From positions 64,150,540-64,214,539 of the forward strand of contig JAHLJT010009419.1 of assembly GCA_031308135.1 (NCBI GenBank): a DNA stretch of 64,000 bases, written 5' to 3'. Position 1 is the stretch's first letter. The number at the start of each line of letters is the position of its first letter. The translations under genes and the position numbers were made by a program. The notes below the pieces were generated by a model. It did no database searches. It saw only the letters and a list, made by a program, of their open reading frames with translations, and was not told the DNA's origin. This DNA comes from Acheta domesticus (Eukaryota > Arthropoda > Insecta > Orthoptera > Gryllidae). Below are positions 1-12,175 of the stretch, piece after piece.

Positions 1-1759
1 GATGTTTCACATGCCCATAAAATTAGGTGATATAAGACCCATTTTTTGCAATTATGGATATCTTTCCTACAAATAATTCCGCCAAAAATTACTTGATTAT
101 TTAAAAAAAATTTCTTCACGGTTTGTCCGAGTATAACGCACTAACAGTTTCAAATATTAGTTGCCTCTTCGGCGAGTGGGTTCCAACATGTACGAGGACC
201 ATATCCACACTCTCATACTTTCAACTTTTTCAATTACTTAATCTTATAATAACAGAGTAATGTGTCGCGCATCATTGGATACTATTTGTAATGTAGAATG
301 TTGGTGGTTGATGCGTTTCACTTTTATATTGTACAATTCAATAAAGAATTAACATTATTTTGTAGTATTTTTAATGTAGTTTTAAATCTATTTTTCTTAT
401 TCACTTATACATACTTGTTTAATTTTTTGTTTTAATAATAAATTTAAATTGAAGCACTAAGAAATACTTTAAAATATTTTTTAAACAAATAAAAAAAAAT
501 AATGAAAATGGATAAGGTTTTTTTTATATTTCAGCATTAAAATGGGGGGTTGAAAGTAAAAATTGGGAGGCCCCAAATTAACCTAGGCCGAAAGGCCCCC
601 AATGCTATTAAAGAGGCCCTGCCAAACAATAGACATTAACACACACGTAAGTTCCTTGGATCAGGGCTATCAGGACACAAGGACCCCATGACCAGACACA
701 GACGAGAAGCAAGGGGCAGACTCCAAAGCGAGGCTTAAATTTGCCACTTTTTGCCGAGGCACCATTATCTTTTTGGCACCCTTTCATTTTCTTAAAACTG
801 TATTTTACGTTATTTCATTCGAAATATTCACTAGCATATGTAGTCGGGCTTCCCCTGAGTATTTATCACACTCACCTCTTAGGCAGAAAAAATAAATGCC
901 ACAAAAATAAACCACCACATTCATGTTTAGGTTCTCGCCTTGTTCCGCCCAGTCCAGTCCGGTCCTGTCCTGTCCTATCCCAACCCTGACTAACTGCCTC
1001 GCCTATCGCTGAGCTCTGTCATCCAACCTCACCTTCATCTCCATTCCTGCAAGCTTTCCGATAATCGTATTAAAGAAATGTGAAAGAAATCATTACTGAT
1101 GAAATTCTAAGAATTAAGTATCAAGTTGAACAATACAAAGTTACGATGTAACCTAGGTACAGAAAAAAATTCACGAGCGTCTTTTTATTATCTTTAAAAT
1201 TACAGATTGTTTTTGAATTCGTGTGAGTTCTAATAAAAAATACAAAATCAATAATTTTATTTTTGCTAAAATATCTTGAATTTATAATACTCTTTGGAAG
1301 CTATTTGGAATGTGATAAAAAATCTGATGTAGAAAAACAGAAATCGCTATTTGAAACACGAAATACATTCAATAGATCAGAAGGCAAAAACGCATTAAAA
1401 TTCATGTACAACATGACCATACTGTACTTGCAAATTAACGTCTTTATCCAACACGCAACACCGTTACCTGATTTCCATCTCTATCATCCGTCGCAATGCC
1501 GCTAACGGGCGACCGCGACGGTCCTGGGGCCGGCAGCGCCTACTTCGAAAACCGGCTTAGGCGTCGGCGATGAAGATGATGAAAAAACTTCCCGAGTACC
1601 GCATGCGCTATGCAAAGTAAAAAAACCCACTCCCTCGTGGAGGCCGACGTGCGGCTGCAGCCACGAACCACCTGTTGCGTCCCTCGCCCAAGGAGCGAAC
1701 GGCTGCCCCGGGAGTGCGTGACCCCCGACCTTTCTCTGCCCCTCCTTCGTCCCTGCGAC
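1..1759. other. AT-rich stretch with no supported gene
   Basis: The open frames here are short and have no recognisable protein composition. Around 540-632 the minus strand reads CAGGGCCTCTTTAATAGC and continues with GGGGGCC runs, which resembles the end of a hAT-type miniature element, but no partner end was found. Around 940-980 there is a short pyrimidine-rich run of GTCC-like tetramers. Confidence 0.5.
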
Positions 1760-2125
1760 GCCAAATCGATTCCTTGACCCCCGAATCGCCGATCCAAGGT
1801 CATCCGTCTTCCGGCGCACATGCAGTTTTCGGTAGATTGTTATAGCCTGTGGCCTCGCAACAGTCTGCGGTAAAGGCAGTCTCCGTGGTCTGATAGGCGA
1901 ATTTAGAACTCAGGGATTTCAACGTTTTTCTTTTTGGGTTTAAAAGAATAATATTTTTAATTTTTTAATTTTCTGTTTATATTTGTCACCTTCTTCCGTT
2001 TCTCCTGCCGACCACCAATCGATTTCCTTCCCCCTGAATCGAGGATCCAAGGTCATTCGTCTCCTGGCGTACACGCAGTTTTCGATAGATTGTTCTAGCC
2101 TGCGACCTCGCAACAAACTGCTTTA
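1760..2125. repeat. Diverged direct repeat, two copies of about 110 bp
   Basis: The stretch 1760-1870 is repeated at about 2013-2125. Both copies share AATCGATT, GATCCAAGGTCAT, CGCAGTTTTCG, TAGATTGTT and CCTCGCAACA in the same order and at similar spacing, with roughly 15-20 percent mismatch by eye. The spacer between them is unrelated and T-rich. No reading frame is shared, so this looks like a decayed interspersed or tandem repeat and not an exon duplication. Confidence 0.6.
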
Positions 2126-2134
2126 AGCTGTTTT

Positions 2135-2435
2135 CTTCAATTTGGAAAAAATCGTACTGCTTAGTTTAGGCGCTAGTGTTGTTCACATACACCTGGACAG
2201 ACGGACGGACGGATGAACGGACGTTATGCTTTCAATTGGTTTTTCGGTATCAAGGACCCACAAAACAGGGATTCTGGCTACGCTACGTGTTGGGAATTTT
2301 TTTTCCTTACTGGTAATTTAGCAATTGGATTTATCCAATTTTCGATATCACGGCCCGGCAAAGAATTTTTTCTGTCGAAAATTAGCCATTTTTTCGCGCA
2401 GCATTATATAACTTTCCCTATACTACGTGTATTAC
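2135..2435 (-). repeat. 5' part of interspersed family Y, inverted
   Basis: This is the reverse complement of the 5' part of the element at 30105. It contains, inverted, the GGGAAAGTTATRTAATGCTG start motif, the CCTTGATACCGAAAAA block and the CCGTCCGTCCG run. It lies head to head with the X-family copy that starts at about 2436. Confidence 0.65.
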
Positions 2436-3365
2436 TCCGTATATGTGTAGTACGTATTTGGGAAAGTAAAAATTACAAAAACAAGATTTTCTCCAAAACG
2501 ACTCCAATTTTTTCTTTAAACTTTTGGTAACGGATAATGTCTAAAAGATGACTCTATGAGATGACATAAACGCTATACTGTTCTATTCTTTTGTTGTTTT
2601 TTTCAAAAACTGCAAAAATTTATTTATTTACTTGTCTGTCACGCCGTCAGTATTTACAGTAGCGGCGATTTGCTCACATTATTATGTTAACGAGTTTATG
2701 TGCTTTAAATAATGTCAATTAAGGTTTCTCGAAAACTCGACCGTTTTCTGTGAAAACTAGCTCAAAATTCCGCATTTTCAGAAATACTCAAACGACATTT
2801 TCTCATAAATGGCTCCAAATTTTTTCTTCTGACTTTTGGAACGGATGGTGCTAATTGCACTCTTTAATGTGACGTAAAGTTTATTTTGATGCATTTTTTG
2901 TTTTTTAAAAAATTACACAAATGTAATTTTTTTAAAGATCTCTCACCCCTTTAATATGCACATTACCAGCAATCTGTAAACACTATTAAATTTGCGAGTG
3001 TAAGTGCTTCAAGTGACTTCAGATAAAGTTTTTCCAAAACACAAAAGATTCCTATGAAAAAGAGCTTCAAATTTCGCATTTACAATAGTGATGAAACACC
3101 TTTTTCTTCAAAACGGCTTCAAAAAACAAATTGCCACATAGGACGAGTTTTTTACTATTTTTTTTGATATTCTAAGGTTAATATTTCCGTTGTACCATTA
3201 GGAAACCGAAAAATTAAGAGAATGTAAAAAAAATGTACTTTGGGCGGCGATAGAAGGCAGCTGGCAAGAGAATATGGCAAGAGCGAATAGCTAGCCGAGA
3301 TCAAAGGAAATAGAAAACTAATACGGGAAAGTCTGTGCCATTCTGTAGCACCACTATTTCATTGG
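2436..3365 (+). repeat. Interspersed repeat family X, copy 1
   Basis: About 930 bp that aligns along its length with 17195-18200. Shared landmarks in order are CTCCAATTTTTTCTTTAAAC, CTCTATGAGATGAC, GCGGCGATTTG, TTTTCTGTGAAAAC, CTAATTGCACTCTT and a closing stretch CTAATACGGG followed by TAGCACCACTA. It has no coding capacity. It is a nonautonomous element of unknown class. Its first and last tens of bases resemble those of family Y. Confidence 0.7.
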
Positions 3366-4609
3366 GATGTGGTTTTCACGCGCACATACACACATTGTCG
3401 GCGTCCGGGTACCGGATAGACTGTTTAGTATGGTGCAAATGAATTGAAGGGATCGTACTGTTACAAAATAAATGAATTAAAAAGTAATATAATTATATAT
3501 AAATAGGTTTAATAATAATGGCAACAAAGTAATTGTGTATAAAAATAATTAATTTTAAAATGAGATAAATCGATTAATTAATCAATTAAACAATTATCAT
3601 GCAGCAAACTCTACCACCTCAACGGTTTCAACATACCTAACTGCGGATACTTCTTATGCCATCCCTTCCCCATCGTTCCCTATCATATGGCCTGCCTCTG
3701 ACTTCCTGTTCGCTCACTTGCACTCACTTCCCTTTCCATTCTTTCCCTATCAATCCCCACCACTACCAGCAGAGTGCATGGAGTGGCCCCAACCAACTGC
3801 AACCGGCCCCAACCGACCCCAACCGGCTGCCCGACGGCCCTACTTGCCTGCCGGACGACTGAATTGCTCTCGGTTGACGGTCGGCCAAACGCGAATGAAT
3901 TGTTTATTACATCGCATTTTCATGAACAGACATAACATTGGTCGCGGAATTGGTGCGAGAGTGAAGTGTAAGGAAATTATTGCAGTAGTCTTGGGGAATG
4001 TTTGAAACAAGTGACAAAAATGTGTAGTTTAGAAATTGTCGAAAGTGTTAATTTAAGTGTCAAAAGTATTGACGCATAAATCCCCCAAAGTTATGAAATA
4101 TTGCATTTTTTAACAGTCATAACCATCGTAAAAGTAAATATAGCATAAAAATAAGGGAAGTCATATAAAAACTTTCTCAATCTTTCTGGAGTATGATTAA
4201 GTTTAAAGTCATTTTCCCTCCCCATCACATATGTGACATTACAGGAATTCTGAGTATTTCCGATGCTATCATTCGCTTTTTCCTCTTCCGTCCCTCATCC
4301 TATATTCTCTTTAGTCTTCGTGTCCATTCAATTCCCTTCCTAAATCACGAACGCCGGTCGTGCTCGGTGACCGCGCTCCATTAGTGTGCCTCCGCGGACA
4401 GATGACACATTCATTGTGTCGGACATCGTCAGCTCATCGACGAAGATCTACCACTCTGTCGGACTTGCAACAGCAATTCGCTCAGTGTTTGAATTGCCAG
4501 TTTTTAAACAAATCATTTGCCATCTACATGACCCGTTTCCTCAGCACACGTAGAGACTGAGATGGATCATGACAATTGTTACCTTTGCAATGTCTGTCTG
4601 GAAGAGCTC
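3366..4609. other. Unassigned stretch with a short CCCCAACCG-type repeat
   Basis: I see no gene here. At about 3787-3836 there is a short degenerate tandem of a 10-12 bp CCCCAACCGAC-like motif. 3480-3600 is extremely AT-rich. Confidence 0.45.
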
Positions 4610-4870
4610 GTGACCTGACGGCGAGTTTAGGCTGTAGCTAGGTCGAATTCAGCTAGTCTGGCGGAGAATTCAAGTGTCGATTGGTAGCTTTCCGTGTTTT
4701 CTCTGAACAAGTCTAGATAAATGCCAGGGTATTACCTTAACAAATGGGCCATGGAATGCACACGATCTTGCCTTCCTCACCACTGTCTTCTCCTCTCCCC
4801 TTACACATGTACTCTTTTACGTACTAACCCAACATGCCTGCACAGAAGTCCATCGGGAGCTTGGAGCTCG
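4610..4870 (+). mobile_element. Old partial tRNA-derived SINE copy
   Basis: A diverged middle section of the long SINE seen best at 52060-52624 (reverse strand). It shares CTAGGTCGAATTCAGC, TCTGGCGGAGAATTC, GGTAGCTTTCCGTG, the AACAAATGGGCCATGGA block and the GATCTTGCCTTCCTC block in consensus order. The tRNA-like head and the 3' tail cannot be recognised. Confidence 0.6.
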
Positions 4871-6839
4871 TCCTCAATGGAGAGATGCGCCAAAGATGAA
4901 GAAATCTGCAGAAGGGGAACTCCAGCAAACCGACATGTTATTCAGCGCCGTACCTCAACTTCTAGCTTTGAAATACCGCAAGGGATGTATCATTGCACTT
5001 AAGAAACTTAAGTCACAGCACTTGACACACCTAGAAAAGTAAATAATTAATCAATTAATTAATAAATTAACGCAGTTGTGTCCACATCCTCCTCCACCAC
5101 TTACTCCCGTCCGAAGCATTGCCTTCTTTTTTCTTCTACCTCTCACCCCTTGATCTTTTTTGCCTTCGCATCCATTCACGTCACTTCTCCAGTGAAGTAG
5201 ACCGGCCGCGCTTGACAGGCTGCTCTGAGTAATATTGATTTTACATTGATTGAAATGTATTCGCCTAGTAAGGGTAAGATACACAAAGGTGACATATTGT
5301 ATAAGGTTAGATGAATGGTCCCAAGCCTATATCGTACTATAGAGATTTATTATTTAATTTAAACTACAAGCAGCCATATGTATCGACCTGCGTTTTATGG
5401 CAAGGCGTGGTTCTAGGCTGTGCCTGTACCAGCTATTGACATGCGCTACATTATTTAATGCCAGGATCTTCCCCTTCTTTTAATAGTTATGCTCATTCCA
5501 TTGTACATATTGGTATACAATGTTAGCATTTTATCGATGTATTAACTTACCGTACACAAGAATATACGTTACAAGTAACTTAGCTAAACTGATACTAATG
5601 TAGTTATTCTTAAAAGTATTGTCAATTTAATAATGAAAATAAAACGTAATACATGAATTTGTTGAATTAGTTTTAAGATTTTACTTTTACGATTTAATAC
5701 TTGTGAACATAGTATAATGTAAATGTGTTAAAAATTTTTATTAGTTTAAGTTTTTTATTATTAAGTGCTTTGAGAAACTATATTTATTTGTTTTACCCAT
5801 TGTTTATTATTTCTATAATTGTATCCTGGCGTATGAGGTTACAACCAATAAATACATTTTCTAACTAGAAAAGTGCTGCGATTGTGAAAGTATAATAAGA
5901 GCGCGCCCCGGCAATTGTTCAAGCAATCCCATTTGTTGGAGGTACGAATCTGTGTCTGCAAAAGCATTCCAACTGCGTACACTTCCAAATTCGTCTTTTA
6001 AAGCAAATTCCACTACCTGCAAATCTGTCGTGTGTGCACATCTACATACCCATTTACATCTCCACCGTCTTCAATATACGAGCTGTTGCGAGAAAAAAGT
6101 GATGTAATTCAAGTTTTGGAAGATTTGATTTAGATGTTTAAACATTGTTCCATCACGTGCAAAAGGTGTGTCAATATTTCTTGGCCAGAGGCCAGCACAT
6201 GCAGAAGTAGCCAACAAGTTGCTCATAACGCTGCATGCAATTGCGGTGTAAGTCAGAGTTGGGACGAAACAATAGCTTCCAGGGGCTCCCAAAAGTAGCT
6301 TCTTATTTATCTGCACCCATCACTGAAGAATCATTTCGAAAAAAAAGTGTAAGTGCATAGGTCGGTTGATTTTTAGTGATATGTGCATAGATCAAAACCG
6401 CAACTTGAAAATTTCTCTCATCTGTTTGAAAACCGTGACAAAGCGCTATTTTTACATCACATTACAATCAGACAAAAATTGTGCCTGCAAATTATTTGAA
6501 TGAAAGTCACAGTTTTCCATAACAGCTTGTGGAAATATTGTGAAAGTCAATAAAATAATTAAAGTAATAAGAAATGTTTCAAAATATGTGTCATAAATTA
6601 AAAGGATATCTCCTTAACACTTTCACAACACTTTAGGTCATTTATTTCCAATCATTATAGTTTTACAGCGTTTTTCGTTTACGTGTCACTTTCCGGAAAG
6701 TATGGTTTTTGACTTACACCACTTTTGCTCTCAACGGTTCCTATAGTTTCAAACTCGATGGTCTTCCATCGCGACGTGCTTGAACGTATAACTTAAAAAC
6801 ACATCTATCAGCTTGCTTTTCTGTTTCCATCGTTCATTT
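4871..6839. other. Stretch with no supported feature
   Basis: Mostly AT-rich. Several AATAAA-like hexamers occur at 5635-5860, but there is no upstream coding region to attach them to. I see no gene, RNA or repeat that I can support. Confidence 0.45.
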
Positions 6840-7704
6840 CCTCCTTTCCTCTTCCGCTCGCCGGCCCGCGTGCCTCCTCCGCCTTCCTGTCCACTCGCTT
6901 CCCTTCCCCACCGGATTCCGTGGGCCAGCGCTCGGGCCCTCGACGTAGAATTGCTTCGACATTGACCCACGGCACATTAATAGCGCGTCGGATGCTCCAA
7001 TCTCGGAGGGGTTGGGCCCCTCGCAATTTAATACGTCACTTCCGCTGGGAGGCGCGACGGACCCCTGGCGGCAGGTGGCGGCGGCGGTGGTAGTGGTGGT
7101 ATGATGGCGGTAACGGCGGTGATGGTGATGGTAGCGGCGATGGCGGTGACGGCGGAGGTGGAGGTAGAGGTAGGGGCAGAGGGGGAGGCGCAGGCAGCGA
7201 CAGATCGGAGTCGGAGACGGAGGTGAAGGTGAAGGTAGAGGAGGGAACGGTGACGGAGATGGAGGTGGAAGTGGAGGCGAAGGAAGCGGAGACGATGGTG
7301 GAGGCGCAGGCGAATGTGTAGGCGCAGGCGAACGTGGAGGCGTAGGCGAAGGTGGAGGCGGGAGCGAAGGTGGAGGCGCAGGCGAAGATGGAGGCGGGGG
7401 TGAAGGTGGAGGCAGAGGCGATGGTGGAGGCGCAGGCGAAGGTGGAGGCGAAGGTGGAGTCGGAGGCGGAGGTGAAGGTGGAGGCAGAGGCGGAGTGGAA
7501 GGCGATGGTGGCGGTGGCGGTACTGGCGGTGGTGGCGGCCGGAGCGGCGGTGGCGGCGGGGGCGGCAGAGGTGGCGGTGGCAGCGGCGGCGGAGGCGGGG
7601 CTGGCGCGGCGGGTGGCGGCGGTGGGGCGAGGAGGGCCCGCAGGCTGTCACTGGTGCAGGCGTCGGCCGACGCGACCCGACGACGACGCTTCGCTCCGCA
7701 ACAG
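6840..7704 (+). other. GC-rich GGN array ending in a strong splice donor; possible first exon
   Basis: A CpG-rich, strongly purine-biased island in AT-rich surroundings. From about 7065 to 7620 the + strand is a degenerate triplet array with an 18-bp rhythm (GGTGGAGGCGCAGGCGAA and variants). It is followed by non-repetitive sequence and the donor CAACAG|GTGAGT at 7704/7705. The frame ending at the donor is open from about 7174. It reads as glycine-rich sequence and then RRLSLVQASADATRRRR before FAPQQ, with the junction in phase 0. It may be a 5' UTR or first coding exon of the gene downstream, because the acceptor at 20513/20514 is phase-compatible. GGN arrays are open in several frames by composition alone, so coding status is unproven. 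A 10-bp GGCAGGAAGC repeat follows at 7720-7775. Confidence 0.4.
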
Positions 7705-10700
7705 GTGAGTGCCCGCGCACGCGCCAGGAAGCGGCGGGAGACGGCAGGAAGTGGCAGGAAGCGGCAGGAAGCGACTTGGGATCGCGTGACGGAGGGCGGC
7801 TCCAGGGGCCCGGCAGCGGTGCTCTTGTGTTTTTCTTACCAGTTACCCTACGCACTTCAATACTCGATGAGTGACAAATTATTTAAATATTATTTTGTAC
7901 TCTGTGGATTTCTGATAGTTGAGTTCTGATGTAGATATTTGAAGGTAGAAATTTATAGGACTAAGACAGAAACCTTCAAACTGATCTGCAAAGTTTTGCT
8001 GATTTTGTTTCCAGACAATGAATACAGTGTTAGTCAATAAGTTCATTTTATATATTCCGTTTTTTGACATTTCTATTTAATCGCCGTAATACAAACTGGG
8101 TTATCATGTTAATTCAACATTGCTCATTCCCATTTCTTCGCTTATTTACATATATTTCAGAGAGAGCATTGGACGGGCATAGAGAGGTGATTCCTTTAAA
8201 AAAATGTTCATAAATATTAACTAAATATTTATATCTAAATTTTCAAGAAAATGTTCCGCAAATAAATATAAATTGGTAAGGCGTAAGGCTTCAGAGTGTT
8301 TTCATTTAACGGATTTCATAAAATGTTTCAATGATCGTAATTAGACGTGCAGTTGGTATATTGTTTGTGCTGATGTGATATTTTTAGACCCTCTATTTGG
8401 GCTTGTAACATATAAAAACCCATATTTCTTTCAGAAAGTGAGAAAACTAGCCGAATACCTGAGAGTACTATTTAACGAATTATTTGCAAGATGTCATCCG
8501 TAACATATTACGGCGAATCTAAATAAAATGTCACAATCCCCTTCTCTCGATTATTGGCAGCGCATTTCACTCAGAGGAAGCAAAATCTAAACGAGTAAAC
8601 GAACTTGGTTATTTAATACACACCTTTCCACGTTCTCTACTTCCTCTTATAGGGAAGGAAAACACTCATTTCATCGTTGCTCTTTGTTTAATGACTGAGA
8701 TTGCACAATAACATGCATAATTTTTGTCACGACAAGAATTAATTTTGCATGGATACGATACAATATTTTAATTAATTACAACATATTATATGAGTTAAAT
8801 AATTGGGAGAGACGTAAAAGATTCAATATCACCATCGACTGCAGACATATATTTCAGTTCTTCAAACAGCATACGTACGATGAAGGGATTAGAAGGGAAT
8901 TGGTCATAATGTTGCCACTAAAGCTTGTATTACAAGTAGGTAAAACATATATTTTTTTCTTTCCAGATGTCTTTTGCTTAGATAAATTCTTATGTACTAC
9001 TGGATGTCACGATTATTGTTGAAAAGCGAATCAAATAGTCAAATAAATCCTACAAAGAAATTTTGAAAATAATGAAATATAATTTTTCGTCATGGAGAGT
9101 CGTCATCTTCAGTTTATGAAATTTTGCTGAAAGACAATTTTTTCTTCTGTTTGTTTTATCACATCCCTCTTGAATTACGGAGAGTATTACCCAATCAATA
9201 CAAGTTTTACCACGTTTCAGGAAGCTTAATTTTGTTTTTACTCCCTGTGTATATTGCGTTTATATTGTTTTAACACACGACCGACATATTGTATACAAAA
9301 ACATATATCAGTTTCAATTATTTGTTTTGTTAAGAATTTTTGGAAATACAAAACCAACCAGAAACAAAGTCGAGTTTATTTCCCTTGAGTAATCAATGAC
9401 TTGTTAGAATCATATTGATAAATGTGTCACTAGATCTAGAGTATTATAAAGAATGTTTGGACAGCAACTATAAGTGTGGAGACAGCGCAGCGTTATTTCA
9501 TTCCGATAAAAACGCAACTAATTAAATGGATCCCTTATTTTCTAAGTAACCCAGTACAGTTATTTTCGAAAATGTATTAATTGGGCAAAATAGTCATTTA
9601 CATTCAAACGGTAAGCTGGGTCAAAAGCAACCCAAGTTAACTTTGTGAAAATTTACCTACCTTTCCTTCTCAATTTCATGTTATGCTAGGAATCCTTTCC
9701 TTCCTTTCATATTTACTCGCAATGGCGCCTGCAGCGTTCGGACACGACTTATAATTTAATAGTAACGGTTTTTCTTTTAACGTGCGTCCGACTGGATCGT
9801 ATCCGATCCACCTTACTCTTAACCACAAAATTGTTTTGATATTTTTTTCTTTCTTCGTTATCCGTTACAATATTCATGGTAGATTAAAAATATATTTCTC
9901 CTCATTGTATCAAATAGGGTGATTTATATTGTGAGAAAGTAGGAGCGCTGATGAGGGCACTAACACACACTACGCCTACGCTCTCACTAACACACACGTT
10001 CGCACCACGTGACCAGCGAACAATTATGGTTCACAACAACGGCACTAAGTTTTCCATCGAAGTACGTTATTGCCAAATTATGAGATGGTAGCTAGATACT
10101 AACGAATCTTTTTTTTTCTTTGAAACTGTAAAGATGTTCAGGAAGTCATTCTCATCCATTTCAGTACTTGCAACTTGAAGAGTTTCAATTTCTAAAATTT
10201 GCGGAGGTGTTAAAAACCTTTTTGTAAAAACGGAGCGAACAAGGATATTTGGCCTGAAAATTGGCAAATCTTTGTTCCAATGCCACATAGGTTTGGATCA
10301 AATCGTTTCAGGGATTTCTTTTAAAATTACTTATTTTGTTATAGCTTTTATACATAGCGTCTGTGTTTCTCCTAAAAAGATAATAATTCACCAACATTGT
10401 ACATGATATTTTTGTCTTTTCTTTATAGTAAAATTAAACACACTTATTTTTAACATAATTGTGATCTCAATCATGTAATCGCTTCAAATTAAATAACTAT
10501 TTCGGTCGCATTCGACCCATCTTGCTGCATGCGTCCTCTAATTGCTCCTTGCATTTAGTATGGTAAGTTGTTTGTAAGCATTTCATTAAATAGAGAATTT
10601 AGGTTATCGATTTCTTGCAACCTCTAGTAAATTCGATTAAATGATTAACACTTGATGCATAAAGTTGGTATTCATTGCAAGCGAGGGTATGTTAGGTCTT

Positions 10701-11687
10701 CTTTTTTAATTATTTTTACATTAGGTAATCAACAAGAAGAAATCTGTATTCTTTAATATATAAATATCATATTTTTTGGAGAGGAGACAGCGGTACATTT
10801 TCAATTATTTTCCGTTGTATTTTATGCCTATTAATTTCCATTGTATTTAATTTTATCATATATTGTTTCATTATAGACTTCGTATTACTTTATTAAATAA
10901 CTTTTACATTTACATTTCAATTTAATTTATCCATTATTCACTGTAATTTACGCAATCCTTTTTTAATGTAAATAATAGTACGTAAGAGTTGATTGAATAA
11001 CTCACAACCATTTAACGCATAAAGCATTTCATTAAATAGAGAATTGATGGAAAATTTAATTTTACCAGGTCTCTTTTTTCTGGTCATCAACCATATATGC
11101 TTTTCAACCTTAATCGAACCCCTGTCTTGGAATGAGATGTCAATAATCATTATTGGTATTAACAATATTTCTTAGATTAAGGGGATTCATTAGATTCTGT
11201 AGGTCTCAGAATTCTCGTGACATCTCCAAATTCTTCAACTCGAACTTAGAAAGTCCTTCAAGTCATTTCAAATGACAGAAAAACAACTTAGTGGTGAACT
11301 GAATCATGAAAAAGACAAAGGTAATTTTTTTAAAAACTGAGTTGGGTGCAGAAACATATATAAAATACCTACACAAAATGGGTGGGCAAGACTTGTAATT
11401 GACTGATAAATAAGATATGCTTAGATATTAGTTGGGAAACGAAATAGTATGAATCTAGAATTAAATAGACTCTAAAAAAACATTGAACTTTAGCGAGAAA
11501 CGCATATCTCTAAATCTCCTTCATTAGCAAAAAGATATTATTCTCCTGTAAATATTACTAATAAATGATTCCCCTCTTTTTTTCGGCCTCAGAGATGCTG
11601 AATCCTGTAGAAAATGCTTCGATTTGTTCTTTTTACATTTTGGTACAGCCTGTCATATTTTTCAGAATACTAGGCAATGTTCCGCCG
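7705..11687. other. Intronic or intergenic stretch, nothing supported
   Basis: AT-rich sequence. Open frames are short and have no recognisable domains. I found no clear repeat family member in it. If the donor at 7705 is used, this is part of a roughly 12.8-kb first intron. Confidence 0.4.
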
Positions 11688-12175
11688 TATAATGAGCGGC
11701 TTAGGCAACTTAGGGCGTAAATTGATGTCGCCTGCCTCCGAGCGGGCGGTCCTAAGTTTCGGGAACTGACGGTGGGAGAATTTTCGTCACTACCTACATA
11801 TTCACGTTGTATTTAGCCGCCGTCTGAAGGAGAATCCTAGCAGCCGACTGCACTGATTGGAATTTTTAGTGTTCTCTCCCATCAACACCAGCTGAATGTA
11901 GGACCCTAACAAACGGACCATGGACCCCGCGCGATCTTTCTTTCCTCTTCTTTATCGTGTACTCATTCCTTACATACACTTCAGTGCACTGTACTATCAC
12001 ACGTATCGGTAGACCAGTCAGGAGATTGTACCGGCTAGGGCGATGACCCTCTGCTGACAGATACCTGGTTGCAAAACCACTGTAAGCCAACGGGTAAGTC
12101 AACGCCAAATCTCGCCACCCTGCGCGGAAAATCGTAGCTGCACCCGCGATCAAAAAAATTCACTACAGATGCACA
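11688..12175 (+). mobile_element. tRNA-derived SINE copy
   Basis: Aligns with the SINE consensus through the head (GCGGTCCTAAGTTTCGGG, a decayed B box), the GAAGGAGAATCCTAGC block, TCAACACCAGCTGAATG, the AACAAACGGACCATGGA block, GCGCGATCTTTC, the ACACGTATCGGTAGACC region and AGATACCTGGTTG, to the 3' GCACCCGCGAT. It is the same orientation and same block order as the copies at 18212 and 27183. The copy is old and has many substitutions. Confidence 0.75.

Noticed and set aside
7028..7855. 275-codon minus-strand frame rich in Leu, Arg and His
   Set aside because: It is the complement of the GGN purine array; its composition is explained entirely by the triplet repeat.
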